Shown here: positions 23,905 to 32,049 of the stretch, one piece after another
Position numbering within the stretch: the first letter of the stretch is position 1
How the letters are laid out: every line of letters begins with the position of its first letter
Assembly (NCBI GenBank): GCA_017453685.1
Contig: JAFTEL010000048.1
Span: 1-40,252 of the forward strand
DNA length: 40,252 nucleotides
Origin: Clostridia bacterium
Lineage (GTDB): Bacteria; Bacillota; Clostridia; Oscillospirales; Acutalibacteraceae
Reading direction: 5' to 3'
The notes under the pieces: generated by a model
What the model saw: only the letters and a program-made list of their open reading frames with translations
What the model was told of the DNA's origin: nothing
Databases searched by the model: none
Made by a program: the position numbers and the translations under genes

Positions 23905-24039
23905 GCAGACCGTCCGAAAACACGCTCTGCGCAAGTTTGGGAGGAGGATTTTCAAAAACACATATAGCAATGTTTTTCGGCAGAATCGGACGGAAAAGAT
24001 GCCGAAAAGATGTTTCTGCGGCGTTTTCGGACAGTCTGC
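23905..24039. repeat. 135-bp element bounded by 17-bp inverted repeats
   Basis: This fills the 304-nt gap between divergent genes. The ends GCAGACCGTCCGAAAAC (23905-23921) and its reverse complement with one mismatch (24023-24039) face each other. Inside are further inverted repeats: AAAAACA/TGTTTTT and TTTTCGGC/GCCGAAAA. The element lies exactly between the two divergent promoters, and its right end touches the -35 of the PHP promoter. It could be a small MITE remnant, a structured RNA, or an operator region. No coding potential is evident, and no target-site duplication was recognised. Confidence 0.55.
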
Positions 24040-24068
24040 TTGACGAAGCGGATGATTGGTGTTACAAT
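24040..24068 (+). promoter_or_regulatory. Sigma-A promoter of the PHP gene
   Basis: TTGACG (24040-24045), 17-nt spacer, TACAAT (24063-24068); the ATG is 48 nt further on. Confidence 0.8.
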
Positions 24069-24115
24069 TTGTTCGGTTAGAAGCCACTAACACTATTTTG
24101 GGAGTTGAAGCGTTC

Positions 24116-25483
24116 ATGAAGAAAAAACTGTTTTGCCTGATCCTCACGGTTTTGTTTCTTGTCCCCTTCTCCGCGTTCGGCGCGTCGGTGCAAAACGATT
24201 ACACCATCGTTTCCCCCTATGCCGACGTGATCTGGTCCGGCGACAACGCGTGGGGCGCCTACAAGGGCAACCTGCACACCCATTCCTTTGTCAGCGACGC
24301 CAGAGTCGATTTCCGCGACATGATTTTAGAATACTATCGGCAGGATTTTGATTTTCTCGCCATGACGGAGCACGCCGTGACCGGCAAGGCGTGGAATGAA
24401 AAGCAGGTCGAGCTGCCGCTGTATACCTATCAGCGCATCATCGGCAACACCGTTCACACCCTGACGGATGAGGAGTTTGAAGGCGTCACCTCCGGCACCT
24501 ATCCCGTGAACGGCAAAGCGAGAGGCCGCGGCATGACCTGCGTGACCGGCGGCAACGAGCTCAACGGTCTGACCGTTACCAAATGCCACGTCAACGCGAT
24601 CTTCCTGCCGGAAGACGTCGGCAACAACCACCTCGGCTATGAAAACGACCATGAGGGCGCGGTTCGCCTTGCCGACAAGGCCGGCGCCGTTTCCTTCATC
24701 AACCACCCGGGCGACTGGCTCCATTCCTCCGGCGACCGTTCGATCGTTTCCGACCCCAAAAACGTGGAATATTTCGCCAACATTATTCTCGGCTATGATT
24801 CCTGCCTGGGCATGGAAGTGTTCAACGAGAACAATTCGCCCACGCCCTATGACCGCGTGCTGTGGGACAACGTGCTGATGAAATGCCTGCCCTACGGCAA
24901 AAACGTCATCGCGTTCGGCAACGGCGACACCCATTACCTGAGCGACGTCGATTCCTCCTTCAGCACCTTCATGATGGAGAAGAACGACATGGACAACATT
25001 CGCAAGACCATGCAGAGCGGCTCGTTCTTTATCCACACAAGAAGAATCCGCGCCGATGCGATCCTCGGTCCGAAGGAAGAAATGGACGCCAAGAACAAGG
25101 GTCTGCCCTACCCGATGTTCACCGACATCTCGGTCGACGGGCACAAGATCACCGTCAAGGCAAACGAATACAATAACATTCAGTGGGTGGCAAACGGCGA
25201 AGTGATCGCCACGCAGGATATCGACCAGTCCGCTCAAGACAGCTCCTACACGCTCGACCTCGATCAAATCAAAGGCGCGGAAGATTTTCTGTACGTCCGC
25301 TGCCAGCTCATCGGCGAGGGCGGTATCACACTGACGCAGGCTTTCGTGATCGACAACGGCAGCGAGCCGCTGACCTATGTGCGCGACACCTCCGTGAAAG
25401 CGCAGATCCAGCGCGTTCTCCACTTCATTTCCAGCCTGCGCATTTTCGCGATCATCGAAACGCTGATCTGGAAGCTCTCCTGA
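24116..25483 (+). CDS. Exported PHP-domain phosphoesterase-like protein
   Basis: A 455-residue protein with a signal peptide (residues 1-22). The PHP metal ligands are visible: H54 and H56 in NLHTHS, E85-H86 in TEHA, E148 in GGNELN, H158, H197 in NHPGDW and D271/H273 in GDTHYL. The C-terminal ~110 residues look like a beta-sandwich (DISVDGHKITVKA and onward) and end with a hydrophobic helix. Exported PHP proteins probably hydrolyse phosphoesters outside the cell; the substrate is not known. GGGAG lies 11 nt before the ATG, a promoter is at 24040-24068 and a terminator follows the gene. Confidence 0.9.
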   Translation: MKKKLFCLILTVLFLVPFSAFGASVQNDYTIVSPYADVIWSGDNAWGAYKGNLHTHSFVSDARVDFRDMILEYYRQDFDFLAMTEHAVTGKAWNEKQVELPLYTYQRIIGNTVHTLTDEEFEGVTSGTYPVNGKARGRGMTCVTGGNELNGLTVTKCHVNAIFLPEDVGNNHLGYENDHEGAVRLADKAGAVSFINHPGDWLHSSGDRSIVSDPKNVEYFANIILGYDSCLGMEVFNENNSPTPYDRVLWDNVLMKCLPYGKNVIAFGNGDTHYLSDVDSSFSTFMMEKNDMDNIRKTMQSGSFFIHTRRIRADAILGPKEEMDAKNKGLPYPMFTDISVDGHKITVKANEYNNIQWVANGEVIATQDIDQSAQDSSYTLDLDQIKGAEDFLYVRCQLIGEGGITLTQAFVIDNGSEPLTYVRDTSVKAQIQRVLHFISSLRIFAIIETLIWKLS

Positions 25484-25506
25484 TAACAGCATCCCGCCAA
25501 ACGTAC

Positions 25507-25541
25507 AACGACCTCCCTTTCGGCAAGGGAGGTCGTTTTTT
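25507..25541 (+). terminator. Terminator between convergent genes
   Basis: Perfect 13-bp stem AACGACCTCCCTT / AAGGGAGGTCGTT (25507-25519, 25525-25537), 5-nt loop, T-run on the plus strand. The minus side lacks a good T-run, so it mainly serves the PHP gene. Confidence 0.92.
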
Positions 25542-25548
25542 CTTTTGA

Positions 25549-26895
25549 TTACGATCGCGCTTCGTTCTTTTTCTTCTTTTTGATGACCAGCAGCTCGTTG
25601 GCGGAGATCCGCCTGAGCATGTCGATGAACAAATAAAGCATCATGACGTGCAGGGTGACCGCAGCGATGAGGTTGTTGGGCTTATCCCACAGCATGTTTC
25701 CCGCTTCCTTGACCTTTTCGGGCGTGTTGAAAACGGGATAATAAACGCAGGGCAGATAAAGCAAAAGCAGAGAGAAGAAAATGAAATAAGCGATATCGCG
25801 CCTGCGGAAGCTGCCTTTCTGCAGGAACAGCGTAAACGGAATGAGCAGGAAAATCAGGATATACACTCTGCCGCCGGAGCCGAGGTTCATGAACAGATAA
25901 GACAGGCACAGCACGCGCTGCCACTCTTCGCGCAAAATGAAATACATCAGCAAAGCGGCGAGCATATGGGCGGAAAACAAAAAGCTCTTGGTCGGCAGAT
26001 ACTCAAAACCGATCTTTTCGCTGAGGATGCGGGAGATCACGTCGCTGGTGACGAAACCGTAATCAACCTGCGCGGCAGAATGTTCGGAAAACGCCTTCAA
26101 GTTCTCATACAGATCGCGCATGCTCTCGAATCCGTCATAAAAGAAGAACGGCACGAAGATGAAGAAAGCGCCGTAAAGCACAAGGCGAAGCGCCTCTTTG
26201 AACTTTTTGTCGGTGAGCAGCAGCAGCCCGAACACCGCCGGATAGAGCTTGATCCCCGCCGCGACCGCCAGCGCGATATAAGACAGTTCCCGCACCCATT
26301 TGCGCTCATCGTTGCGGTAAAACACAAAGAACATGGTGAGCACCATGGCCAGCAGGAGAATGTTGCCGCGCTGGATGCAGTAGAGCATCGGGTAGGAAAA
26401 AACCATGAGCAGCGGGAAGCCGAAAGCGGTGCGCGGTGAAGCCGAACCGTTGAGCTTATTCCGCATCATTTGAACGAAGGGAACAACGCAGACAAAGACG
26501 AACACGGCGTACAGCGTCAGACAGGTGGTGTCGTTCAGGAGCGCTTTGCGCAGGATAAAGGGAAGCTCCAGCAGTTCCGGCTTGACCATTCTGGACAGCA
26601 CGTAAAAGAACAGATTCGCCAAAGGCGGATAAATGATGCCGTTTTTGTAGACCTCTTTGGTGCTCGCGTCACGGATGGAATTGAAAAAGTCCATGAAATC
26701 GTCGTGACCGAACGCACCGTAAGCAGTATAGGTGTCGCTGAAAAAAGTATTTGCGAAGCTCTCGCCGTGGGTAAGCAGCATGGCGATAAACGTCAGCACG
26801 CAGGAGACGGCGAAGGCGATATAGTAAGCGCGGATCATCCGCTCGGGACAGCGTTCCAGCAGCACGCTCTCCTTCTTACTCTTTTTCTTTTTCAT
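25549..26895 (-). CDS. GT87-like (DUF2029) membrane glycosyltransferase
   Basis: A 448-residue protein with roughly ten to twelve membrane segments. The first extracytoplasmic loop contains DDFMDFFNSI and IYPPLANLFFYVL, matching the D...YPPL pattern of GT87 polyprenyl-phosphate-sugar mannosyltransferases. The central QRGNILLLAM and GIKLYPAVFGLLLL are also typical. The C terminus is very basic. It would transfer a lipid-linked sugar to a surface glycan. It lies 18 nt after the hydrolase gene, so it is probably co-transcribed with it. Confidence 0.82.
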   Translation of the reverse strand: MKKKKSKKESVLLERCPERMIRAYYIAFAVSCVLTFIAMLLTHGESFANTFFSDTYTAYGAFGHDDFMDFFNSIRDASTKEVYKNGIIYPPLANLFFYVLSRMVKPELLELPFILRKALLNDTTCLTLYAVFVFVCVVPFVQMMRNKLNGSASPRTAFGFPLLMVFSYPMLYCIQRGNILLLAMVLTMFFVFYRNDERKWVRELSYIALAVAAGIKLYPAVFGLLLLTDKKFKEALRLVLYGAFFIFVPFFFYDGFESMRDLYENLKAFSEHSAAQVDYGFVTSDVISRILSEKIGFEYLPTKSFLFSAHMLAALLMYFILREEWQRVLCLSYLFMNLGSGGRVYILIFLLIPFTLFLQKGSFRRRDIAYFIFFSLLLLYLPCVYYPVFNTPEKVKEAGNMLWDKPNNLIAAVTLHVMMLYLFIDMLRRISANELLVIKKKKKNEARS

Positions 26896-26913
26896 TTTTG
26901 TGCCTTCTCTGAT

Positions 26914-27855
26914 TTATCGGGAAATTTTCTCATTCGCCCATTTCAAGATGTCTTCCATCACCGTCTGACGGTCGAGCTCGTTGAGGATCTCGTGGCGGTC
27001 GCCGGCATAGAGTTTAATGGAAACGTCGCTGTGACCGGTCTTCTTCAGATCGCGGTAGACCTGCTTGACGCCCTTGCCGTATTCGCCGACCGGATCGCAT
27101 TCGCCGGCAATGAGGAACACGGGCAGATCCTTGGGCAGCCCCTGATACCACGCTTTGCCGGAAACGGATTTCAATACGTTAAACAGATCGCGGTAGCCGC
27201 AGGCGGTGAACAAAAAGCCGCAGTACGGGTCGGCGATATATTTGTCAACGATCGCATCATCCTTGGTCAGCCAGTCAAAGTCCGTACGGGCAGGCTTAAT
27301 CTTTTTGTTGTAGGCGCCGAAGGCAAGGGTGTTGATGAACTCGCTGTGATAATGCGAGCCCTTGCTGCGCGCGATCATATCCGCAAGCCCGATGGCGATG
27401 CCCGCCGCCGGATTCGCGCCGCTGGTGCCGCAATAAATGGCGCCGGAAAGGTTCGCGCTGTAAAGTCTCGTGTAAGCGCGCGCAATGAAAGAACCCATGC
27501 TGTGACCGAAGAAGATCATCGGCTTGTCGGGGAATTCGCTCGCCGCAAGCTGATTGACGGTGCGGCAGTCCTCCACCAGCGTTTTCCAGCCGTTCTCCTC
27601 GCCGAAAAAGCCGAGCTCTTTATCGGAATTGACGGATTTGCCGTGACCGGCGTGGTCATGGAGATAGACCGCGTAGCCGTTTTCCGCCAAAAACGTGCAG
27701 AATGCATCGTAACGCTCGATGTGCTCCGCCATACCGTGCGCGATCTGGAAAACGCCCTTGGCGTTGGCGCGGACGATAGGCGTGTAAACCTTGCCGACAA
27801 GGGTCGTCCCCTTCAGTTTGGAGGGCAGCTCAAAGGAATAGGTCTCGATTTTCAT
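26914..27855 (-). CDS. Alpha/beta hydrolase, monoacylglycerol lipase/lysophospholipase-like
   Basis: A 313-residue cytoplasmic serine hydrolase (Hydrolase_4 type). Characteristic stretches are FQIAHGMAEHIERYDAF (oxyanion region), DHAGHGKSV, nucleophile elbow GHSMGS near residue 120, aspartate in AGECDPVGEYG and catalytic histidine in AGDRHEILNE. ATG at 27855 is chosen because AGGAGA lies 6 nt upstream; an ATG 6 nt earlier is too close to that site. The substrate is probably a lysolipid or monoacylglycerol ester. Confidence 0.9.
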   Translation of the reverse strand: MKIETYSFELPSKLKGTTLVGKVYTPIVRANAKGVFQIAHGMAEHIERYDAFCTFLAENGYAVYLHDHAGHGKSVNSDKELGFFGEENGWKTLVEDCRTVNQLAASEFPDKPMIFFGHSMGSFIARAYTRLYSANLSGAIYCGTSGANPAAGIAIGLADMIARSKGSHYHSEFINTLAFGAYNKKIKPARTDFDWLTKDDAIVDKYIADPYCGFLFTACGYRDLFNVLKSVSGKAWYQGLPKDLPVFLIAGECDPVGEYGKGVKQVYRDLKKTGHSDVSIKLYAGDRHEILNELDRQTVMEDILKWANEKISR

Positions 27856-27887
27856 ATCCATTCTCCTTTTCAATTATTCAGAGATTC

Positions 27888-27901
27888 TCAGTAAATACTG
27901 A
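27888..27901. promoter_or_regulatory. Inverted repeat upstream of the hydrolase gene
   Basis: TCAGTA, AA, TACTGA: a short dyad starting 33 nt before the hydrolase ATG. It could be an operator or a chance palindrome. The rest of the 121-nt gap shows no clear promoter; an AATACT/AGTATT inverted repeat spans the sialidase stop codon. Confidence 0.25.
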
Positions 27902-27976
27902 TGAAATCGGGGTGCGCAGATTGATGAGCGAATTCTTCGTCAGGGGAAACAAAAAACGCAGGCAATACTGGATGTA

Positions 27977-29011
27977 TTAACGAGTATTTTTGTGAACTAT
28001 GGCGGAGAATTCGCCGTCAAGATGTGTTCCTGCGGTTTTATCAGTGTTTACCTTCATTCGGGCAAAACAGATTTTTTTGCGGTTCCAGGTGTAAGTGATC
28101 AGCAGTTCGTCGCCGTTTGAAACGATGGCGGGGTAAGAATACTCGCCGGGCATGCTTTCCAGCACGGCGCCCGCGCCCCAGGTCACACCGTTATCGTCGG
28201 AACAAACCACGGTGAGCGGCGTGCGCTCGCCCCAGTTTTTGCGCACGGGGTTGCTCACGAGGAACAGCCTGCCGTCCGCCGTTCGCGCAACGTCCAGCCC
28301 GCTGTTGTTGTTGAACAGACCCGTTTTATACGCCGGCGACCAGGTCGCGCCGAAGTCGCTCGAATCCGAGCGATAGACAAAGCCGCAGTCGGTGCGCATG
28401 AGCATATGCACCCGCCCGGGCGCGGATTCCCACAGCGACGGCTGGATCATGCCGACGACCTTGCGGTAACGGGTCGGCCGCTCGATGAAAGCGGAGCGGC
28501 GCCACGTTTGCAGCTCGTCGTCCGAATAATCGACGAAGCAGCGCCAATCGTGGTTCTGTTCGGTGGAGGCGGGCGCCAGCACGCGGCCGCTTGACAGGCG
28601 GATCGCCTTGTTTTTGACGGGTCCTCTGCCGCCGGCGTCATCGTTCGGCACGAGCTCCCGCGGGGCGCTCCACGTCAGACCGTGATCGGTCGACTCAACA
28701 AAATACGTCTTCCAAAAGGCGATCTTTTTGCCGACCTTGAAAAACAGCACCACGGTCTTCTCATCTTTTTGGAACAAAACGGGATTCCAGTGCGGCAGAG
28801 CCTTGTCGGCGGAAATGCAGACCGGCTCCGACCAACTGCCGCTGACGCGGCGGGAAAACCAGATGTCCACGTCATCGTTGCTCTCGTTCGTGCCGCCGAA
28901 CCATGCCGCGCCGACGCTGCCGTCCTTCATCGGCAGAACGGTGGACGCGTGACAGGACGGCGTCGGACAATTTTGATCGATGATGAACTCTTTGGTCAGT
29001 TCGAGCTTCAA
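27977..29011 (-). CDS. Asp-box sialidase-like protein
   Basis: A 344-residue beta-propeller of the sialidase superfamily (predicted neuraminidase, COG4692-like). Asp-boxes of the SxDxGxTW type are visible: STDHGLTW, SSDFGATW and SDDNGVTW, plus a weaker SDDELQTW. SCHASTVLPMKDGS opens the first blade. No signal peptide is present, so it is probably cytoplasmic. The classical RIP arginine motif is not obvious, so true sialidase activity is uncertain. The start is TTG at 29011, 7 nt after GGAG; another TTG 6 nt earlier is too close. Its promoter is at 29043-29071. Confidence 0.82.
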   Translation of the reverse strand: MKLELTKEFIIDQNCPTPSCHASTVLPMKDGSVGAAWFGGTNESNDDVDIWFSRRVSGSWSEPVCISADKALPHWNPVLFQKDEKTVVLFFKVGKKIAFWKTYFVESTDHGLTWSAPRELVPNDDAGGRGPVKNKAIRLSSGRVLAPASTEQNHDWRCFVDYSDDELQTWRRSAFIERPTRYRKVVGMIQPSLWESAPGRVHMLMRTDCGFVYRSDSSDFGATWSPAYKTGLFNNNSGLDVARTADGRLFLVSNPVRKNWGERTPLTVVCSDDNGVTWGAGAVLESMPGEYSYPAIVSNGDELLITYTWNRKKICFARMKVNTDKTAGTHLDGEFSAIVHKNTR

Positions 29012-29042
29012 AATCAAACTCCCCCATTATTCATTAAATCAT

Positions 29043-29071
29043 ATCATAACAAAGTGAGCGCGGAATTGCAA
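29043..29071 (-). promoter_or_regulatory. Sigma-A promoter of the sialidase-like gene
   Basis: Minus strand: TTGCAA (29071-29066), 17-nt spacer, TATGAT (29048-29043). Confidence 0.7.
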
Positions 29072-29139
29072 GCATTTTACCAAATCGCGGCGCATATTAT
29101 TCGGTACAAGCGTGTAACGATAACGGAGGAACGCCGCCC

Positions 29140-30669
29140 ATGCGAAACGCGAAGCTGCTGATGCTCAACACCCTGATCCTGACCGTTTCCGGCTTTTTGA
29201 TGCGCACAGTCGGCGTCGCGTTCAACGTCTATCTGACCAATCACATCGGCGCGGCGGGCATCGGGCTGTTTGAACTGATCATGGCGGTTTACGGGCTGGC
29301 GGTGACCTTTGCCGGCGCGGGCGTGCGGCTGGGGGCGACCCGTCTGGTGACGGACGCGCTGGGGCTCAGCCGCGCCGACCCTTCCGGCGCGATCCTAACC
29401 TGCATCCGATACGGTCTTGCCGCAGGCTGCGGCGTGGCACTGCTGCTGTTTTATTCTTCCCCGCTGATCGCGCAGTATTGGATCGCCGATACAAAAGCCG
29501 CCGCCTCGCTGAAGATCCTCGCCGTCAGCCTGCCCTTCACGGCGGTATCCGCCGCGCTCAACGGCTATTTTACCGCGCGCAAAACGCTGCTGAAATACAC
29601 GGGGATCCAACTGCTGGAACAACTGGTCAAGGTGCTTGCCACCGTTCTCGCCCTGCGCCGCCTGATGAACGGCGATATCGGGCTGGCGTGCGCCTGCGTG
29701 AGCTTCGGCATCAGCCTGAGCGAAACGGTCAGCTGCGCCCTGTCGCTGGCGGTCTGCCGGATGGATCACCGCAAATTCAAAGGCTTTGTAAAAGCGCCCT
29801 GCGGTCTGCGCGCCCTGCTGCCCATCGCCCTGCCCGACGCCGTCGGGTCGGGGATGCGCTCGGTGCTGCTGACGGTGGAGCACCTGCTCATCCCCGTCGG
29901 CTTCCGCAAATCGGGGCAGAGCGCCGAGCAGGCGATGAACCTTTACGGCAGCATCCACGGCATGGCGCTGCCGATCGTCCTCTACCCTGCCGCCGTGCTC
30001 TATGCGCTGTCCGGTCTGCTGGTGCCGGAACTCGCCGACTGCCGCAACAAGGGCAGGCAGACACAGATCGACTTCACGGTGCGCTTCTGCCTGCGGCTGA
30101 CCGTTTTGTTTTCCTTCGGCTGCGCCGCCTTCCTGTTCTTTTTTGCTGGCGACGTGTCGCGCAGCGTTTACGCCGACGACGCGCCCGCTTTTTTCATCCG
30201 CCTGCTCAGCCTGCTCATGCCCGTGATGTATGCCGACACCATGGTGGACGGCATGCTCAAGGGGCTGAACGAACAGCTGGCTTCCATGCGCTACAACATC
30301 CTGGATTCTTCCCTCTGCGTCGCGCTGGTCTATGTGCTGCTGCCGAAATACGCGGTCAAGGGCTATATTTTCATTCTCTTTTTCAGCGAGATCATGAATT
30401 TTTCGCTGAGTTTCCATCGGCTGACCACCGCCTGCACCGTGCGGGTACATCCGTTTTCCGATCTGGGCAAGCCGCTGCTGGCCGCCGCAGGCAGCATGTC
30501 GCTGCTGCGGGGCGCAAAGGTGTTCTTCGGCGTCGGTACGCTCACGCAAAAAAGCAGCCTGCTTCTGCTCATCCTGCCGGGGCTGGCGCTCTTCGGCGCG
30601 GCGGCGTGGGGACTCGGCTGCCTGAAAGAGGATGAAAAGCAAAAACTCAAGGGCTTACTGCGGACTTGA
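29140..30669 (+). CDS. MOP-superfamily lipid flippase, SpoVB/MurJ-like
   Basis: A 509-residue protein with about fourteen membrane segments. The start NTLILTVSGFLMRTVGVAFNVYL and GAAGIGLFELIMAVYGLAVTFAGAG is the polysaccharide-synthase/SpoVB pattern; the family moves undecaprenyl-linked precursors across the membrane. In spore formers SpoVB-like members serve cortex peptidoglycan synthesis; whether this copy is sporulation-specific cannot be read from the sequence. GGAGG precedes the ATG. No clear sigma-A promoter was found in the 128-nt divergent gap, which is compatible with a sporulation sigma factor. Confidence 0.88.
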   Translation: MRNAKLLMLNTLILTVSGFLMRTVGVAFNVYLTNHIGAAGIGLFELIMAVYGLAVTFAGAGVRLGATRLVTDALGLSRADPSGAILTCIRYGLAAGCGVALLLFYSSPLIAQYWIADTKAAASLKILAVSLPFTAVSAALNGYFTARKTLLKYTGIQLLEQLVKVLATVLALRRLMNGDIGLACACVSFGISLSETVSCALSLAVCRMDHRKFKGFVKAPCGLRALLPIALPDAVGSGMRSVLLTVEHLLIPVGFRKSGQSAEQAMNLYGSIHGMALPIVLYPAAVLYALSGLLVPELADCRNKGRQTQIDFTVRFCLRLTVLFSFGCAAFLFFFAGDVSRSVYADDAPAFFIRLLSLLMPVMYADTMVDGMLKGLNEQLASMRYNILDSSLCVALVYVLLPKYAVKGYIFILFFSEIMNFSLSFHRLTTACTVRVHPFSDLGKPLLAAAGSMSLLRGAKVFFGVGTLTQKSSLLLLILPGLALFGAAAWGLGCLKEDEKQKLKGLLRT

Positions 30670-30694
30670 CGAAACCGAAAGATCGGAATAGAAT
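30666..30694 (+). promoter_or_regulatory. Sigma-A promoter of the CDF transporter gene
   Basis: TTGACG (30666-30671), 17-nt spacer, TAGAAT (30689-30694). The -35 overlaps the stop codon of the flippase gene. Confidence 0.72.
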
Positions 30695-30726
30695 AACGGT
30701 ATCTTTTCCGAAATGAGGGAGTCATT

Positions 30727-31893
30727 ATGTCGCGTCTGCTGATCCGACTGTTTATCAAAGATCATCAAAACACCGGCAGCGTCAAGGTGCGCGCCCGCTA
30801 CGGTATCCTCAGCGGCGTGGTCGGCATCGTGCTCAACGTTATTCTCTCCGCGATCAAGTTGCTCATCGGCACGCTCACGCACAGCATCGCCATCACCGCC
30901 GACGCGCTCAACAACCTCTCCGACGCGGGCAACTCCTGCATTTCGGTGCTGGGCTTTCGCCTGTCCGCCAAACCCGCCGATCAGGAACATCCCTACGGTC
31001 ACGGCCGCATCGAGTATTTGGCGGGCATGGGCGTCGCGGTCGTCATCATGTATATGGGCGTCGAGCTGATCCGAAGCTCGATCGAAAAGATCCGAAGCCC
31101 CGAACCGCTCGTCTTTTCGTGGGTCTCGGTGCTGGTGCTGCTGCTCTCCATCGGCGGCAAGCTGTGGCTCGCCTTTTTCAACCGCGCCATCGGCAAGCAG
31201 ATCAACTCCGGCACGGTCAACGCCGTGGTGGTCGACAGCCTCAGCGACGTGGCCGCCACCTCGTTCACCATTCTGGCGCTGTTCCTCTCGCGCCGCTTCA
31301 CCCTGCCGTTTGACGGCATCTTCGGCATCATCGTGGCGGGCTTCGTGTTCTTTGCCGGTTTCAGCGTGTTCCGCGACACGCTCGCGCCCCTGCTCGGTCA
31401 GCCGCCGACCAAGGAATTCGTGAAAGAGATTGAAGATAAGATCCTGTCCTACGACGGCGTCATCGGCGTGCATGACCTGATCGTGCACGACTACGGCCCG
31501 AGCCGCTGTTTCGTCAGCGCCCACGCCGAGGTCTCGGCGAACACCGACATCATGGAAAGCCACGATCTCATGGACGTGATCGAGCGGGATATCCACGCTG
31601 AAATGGGACTGAACATCACACTGCACATGGATCCGATCGTCACAGACGACGAGCAGGTCAATCAGGCCAGAGCGCTGACGGAAGAGGTCGTGAAAAGCAT
31701 CGACGAGAGCCTTTCCATGCACGATTTCCGCATGGTCTCCGGTCCGCACCATACCAACCTGATCTTCGACGTCGTCGTGCCGTTTTCGGTGAAAATCAGC
31801 GACCGTGAGATCACGGATGAGATCGGCAGCCGCATCGCACAGCAAAAGAGCAACTACTACTGTGTGATCACCGTTGACCGAAGCTATCAGTAA
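30727..31893 (+). CDS. Cation diffusion facilitator metal transporter
   Basis: A 388-residue CDF-family antiporter, normally exporting Zn, Fe, Mn or Cd in exchange for protons. Metal-site helices carry ITADALNNLSDAGNS and VVVDSLSDVAAT (the paired D...D sites), with HPYGHGRIEYLAG after helix 2. The C-terminal cytoplasmic domain (about 215 onward) is histidine-rich and extended compared with the usual ~300-residue proteins, with a second ACT/ferredoxin-like stretch near the end. The ribosome site is GAGGGAG. Metal specificity is not clear. Confidence 0.92.
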   Translation: MSRLLIRLFIKDHQNTGSVKVRARYGILSGVVGIVLNVILSAIKLLIGTLTHSIAITADALNNLSDAGNSCISVLGFRLSAKPADQEHPYGHGRIEYLAGMGVAVVIMYMGVELIRSSIEKIRSPEPLVFSWVSVLVLLLSIGGKLWLAFFNRAIGKQINSGTVNAVVVDSLSDVAATSFTILALFLSRRFTLPFDGIFGIIVAGFVFFAGFSVFRDTLAPLLGQPPTKEFVKEIEDKILSYDGVIGVHDLIVHDYGPSRCFVSAHAEVSANTDIMESHDLMDVIERDIHAEMGLNITLHMDPIVTDDEQVNQARALTEEVVKSIDESLSMHDFRMVSGPHHTNLIFDVVVPFSVKISDREITDEIGSRIAQQKSNYYCVITVDRSYQ

Positions 31894-31972
31894 CACCAAC
31901 ATATGGTGATTTTCACTAAAACCCAAGGCGAAAGTTCCACATTATTTTGTTGTCGAAAATCTGCCGTTCCTG

Positions 31973-32001
31973 TTTACAAACCGTCTGTTATTCGTTACAA
32001 T
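31973..32001 (+). promoter_or_regulatory. Sigma-A promoter of the prs gene
   Basis: TTTACA (31973-31978), 17-nt spacer, TACAAT (31996-32001), about 49 nt before the ATG. A weak CACCA/TGGTG hairpin with a T-rich flank near 31895-31920 may end the CDF transcript. Confidence 0.75.
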
Positions 32002-32049
32002 AAAAGCAACGGTTCATCCGAATCATAACGCAAAGGGGAACGGTAAAAA

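Noticed and set aside
23821..24147. 108-codon minus-strand open frame in the divergent gap
   Set aside because: It would cover both promoters and the inverted-repeat element and encodes low-complexity basic sequence.
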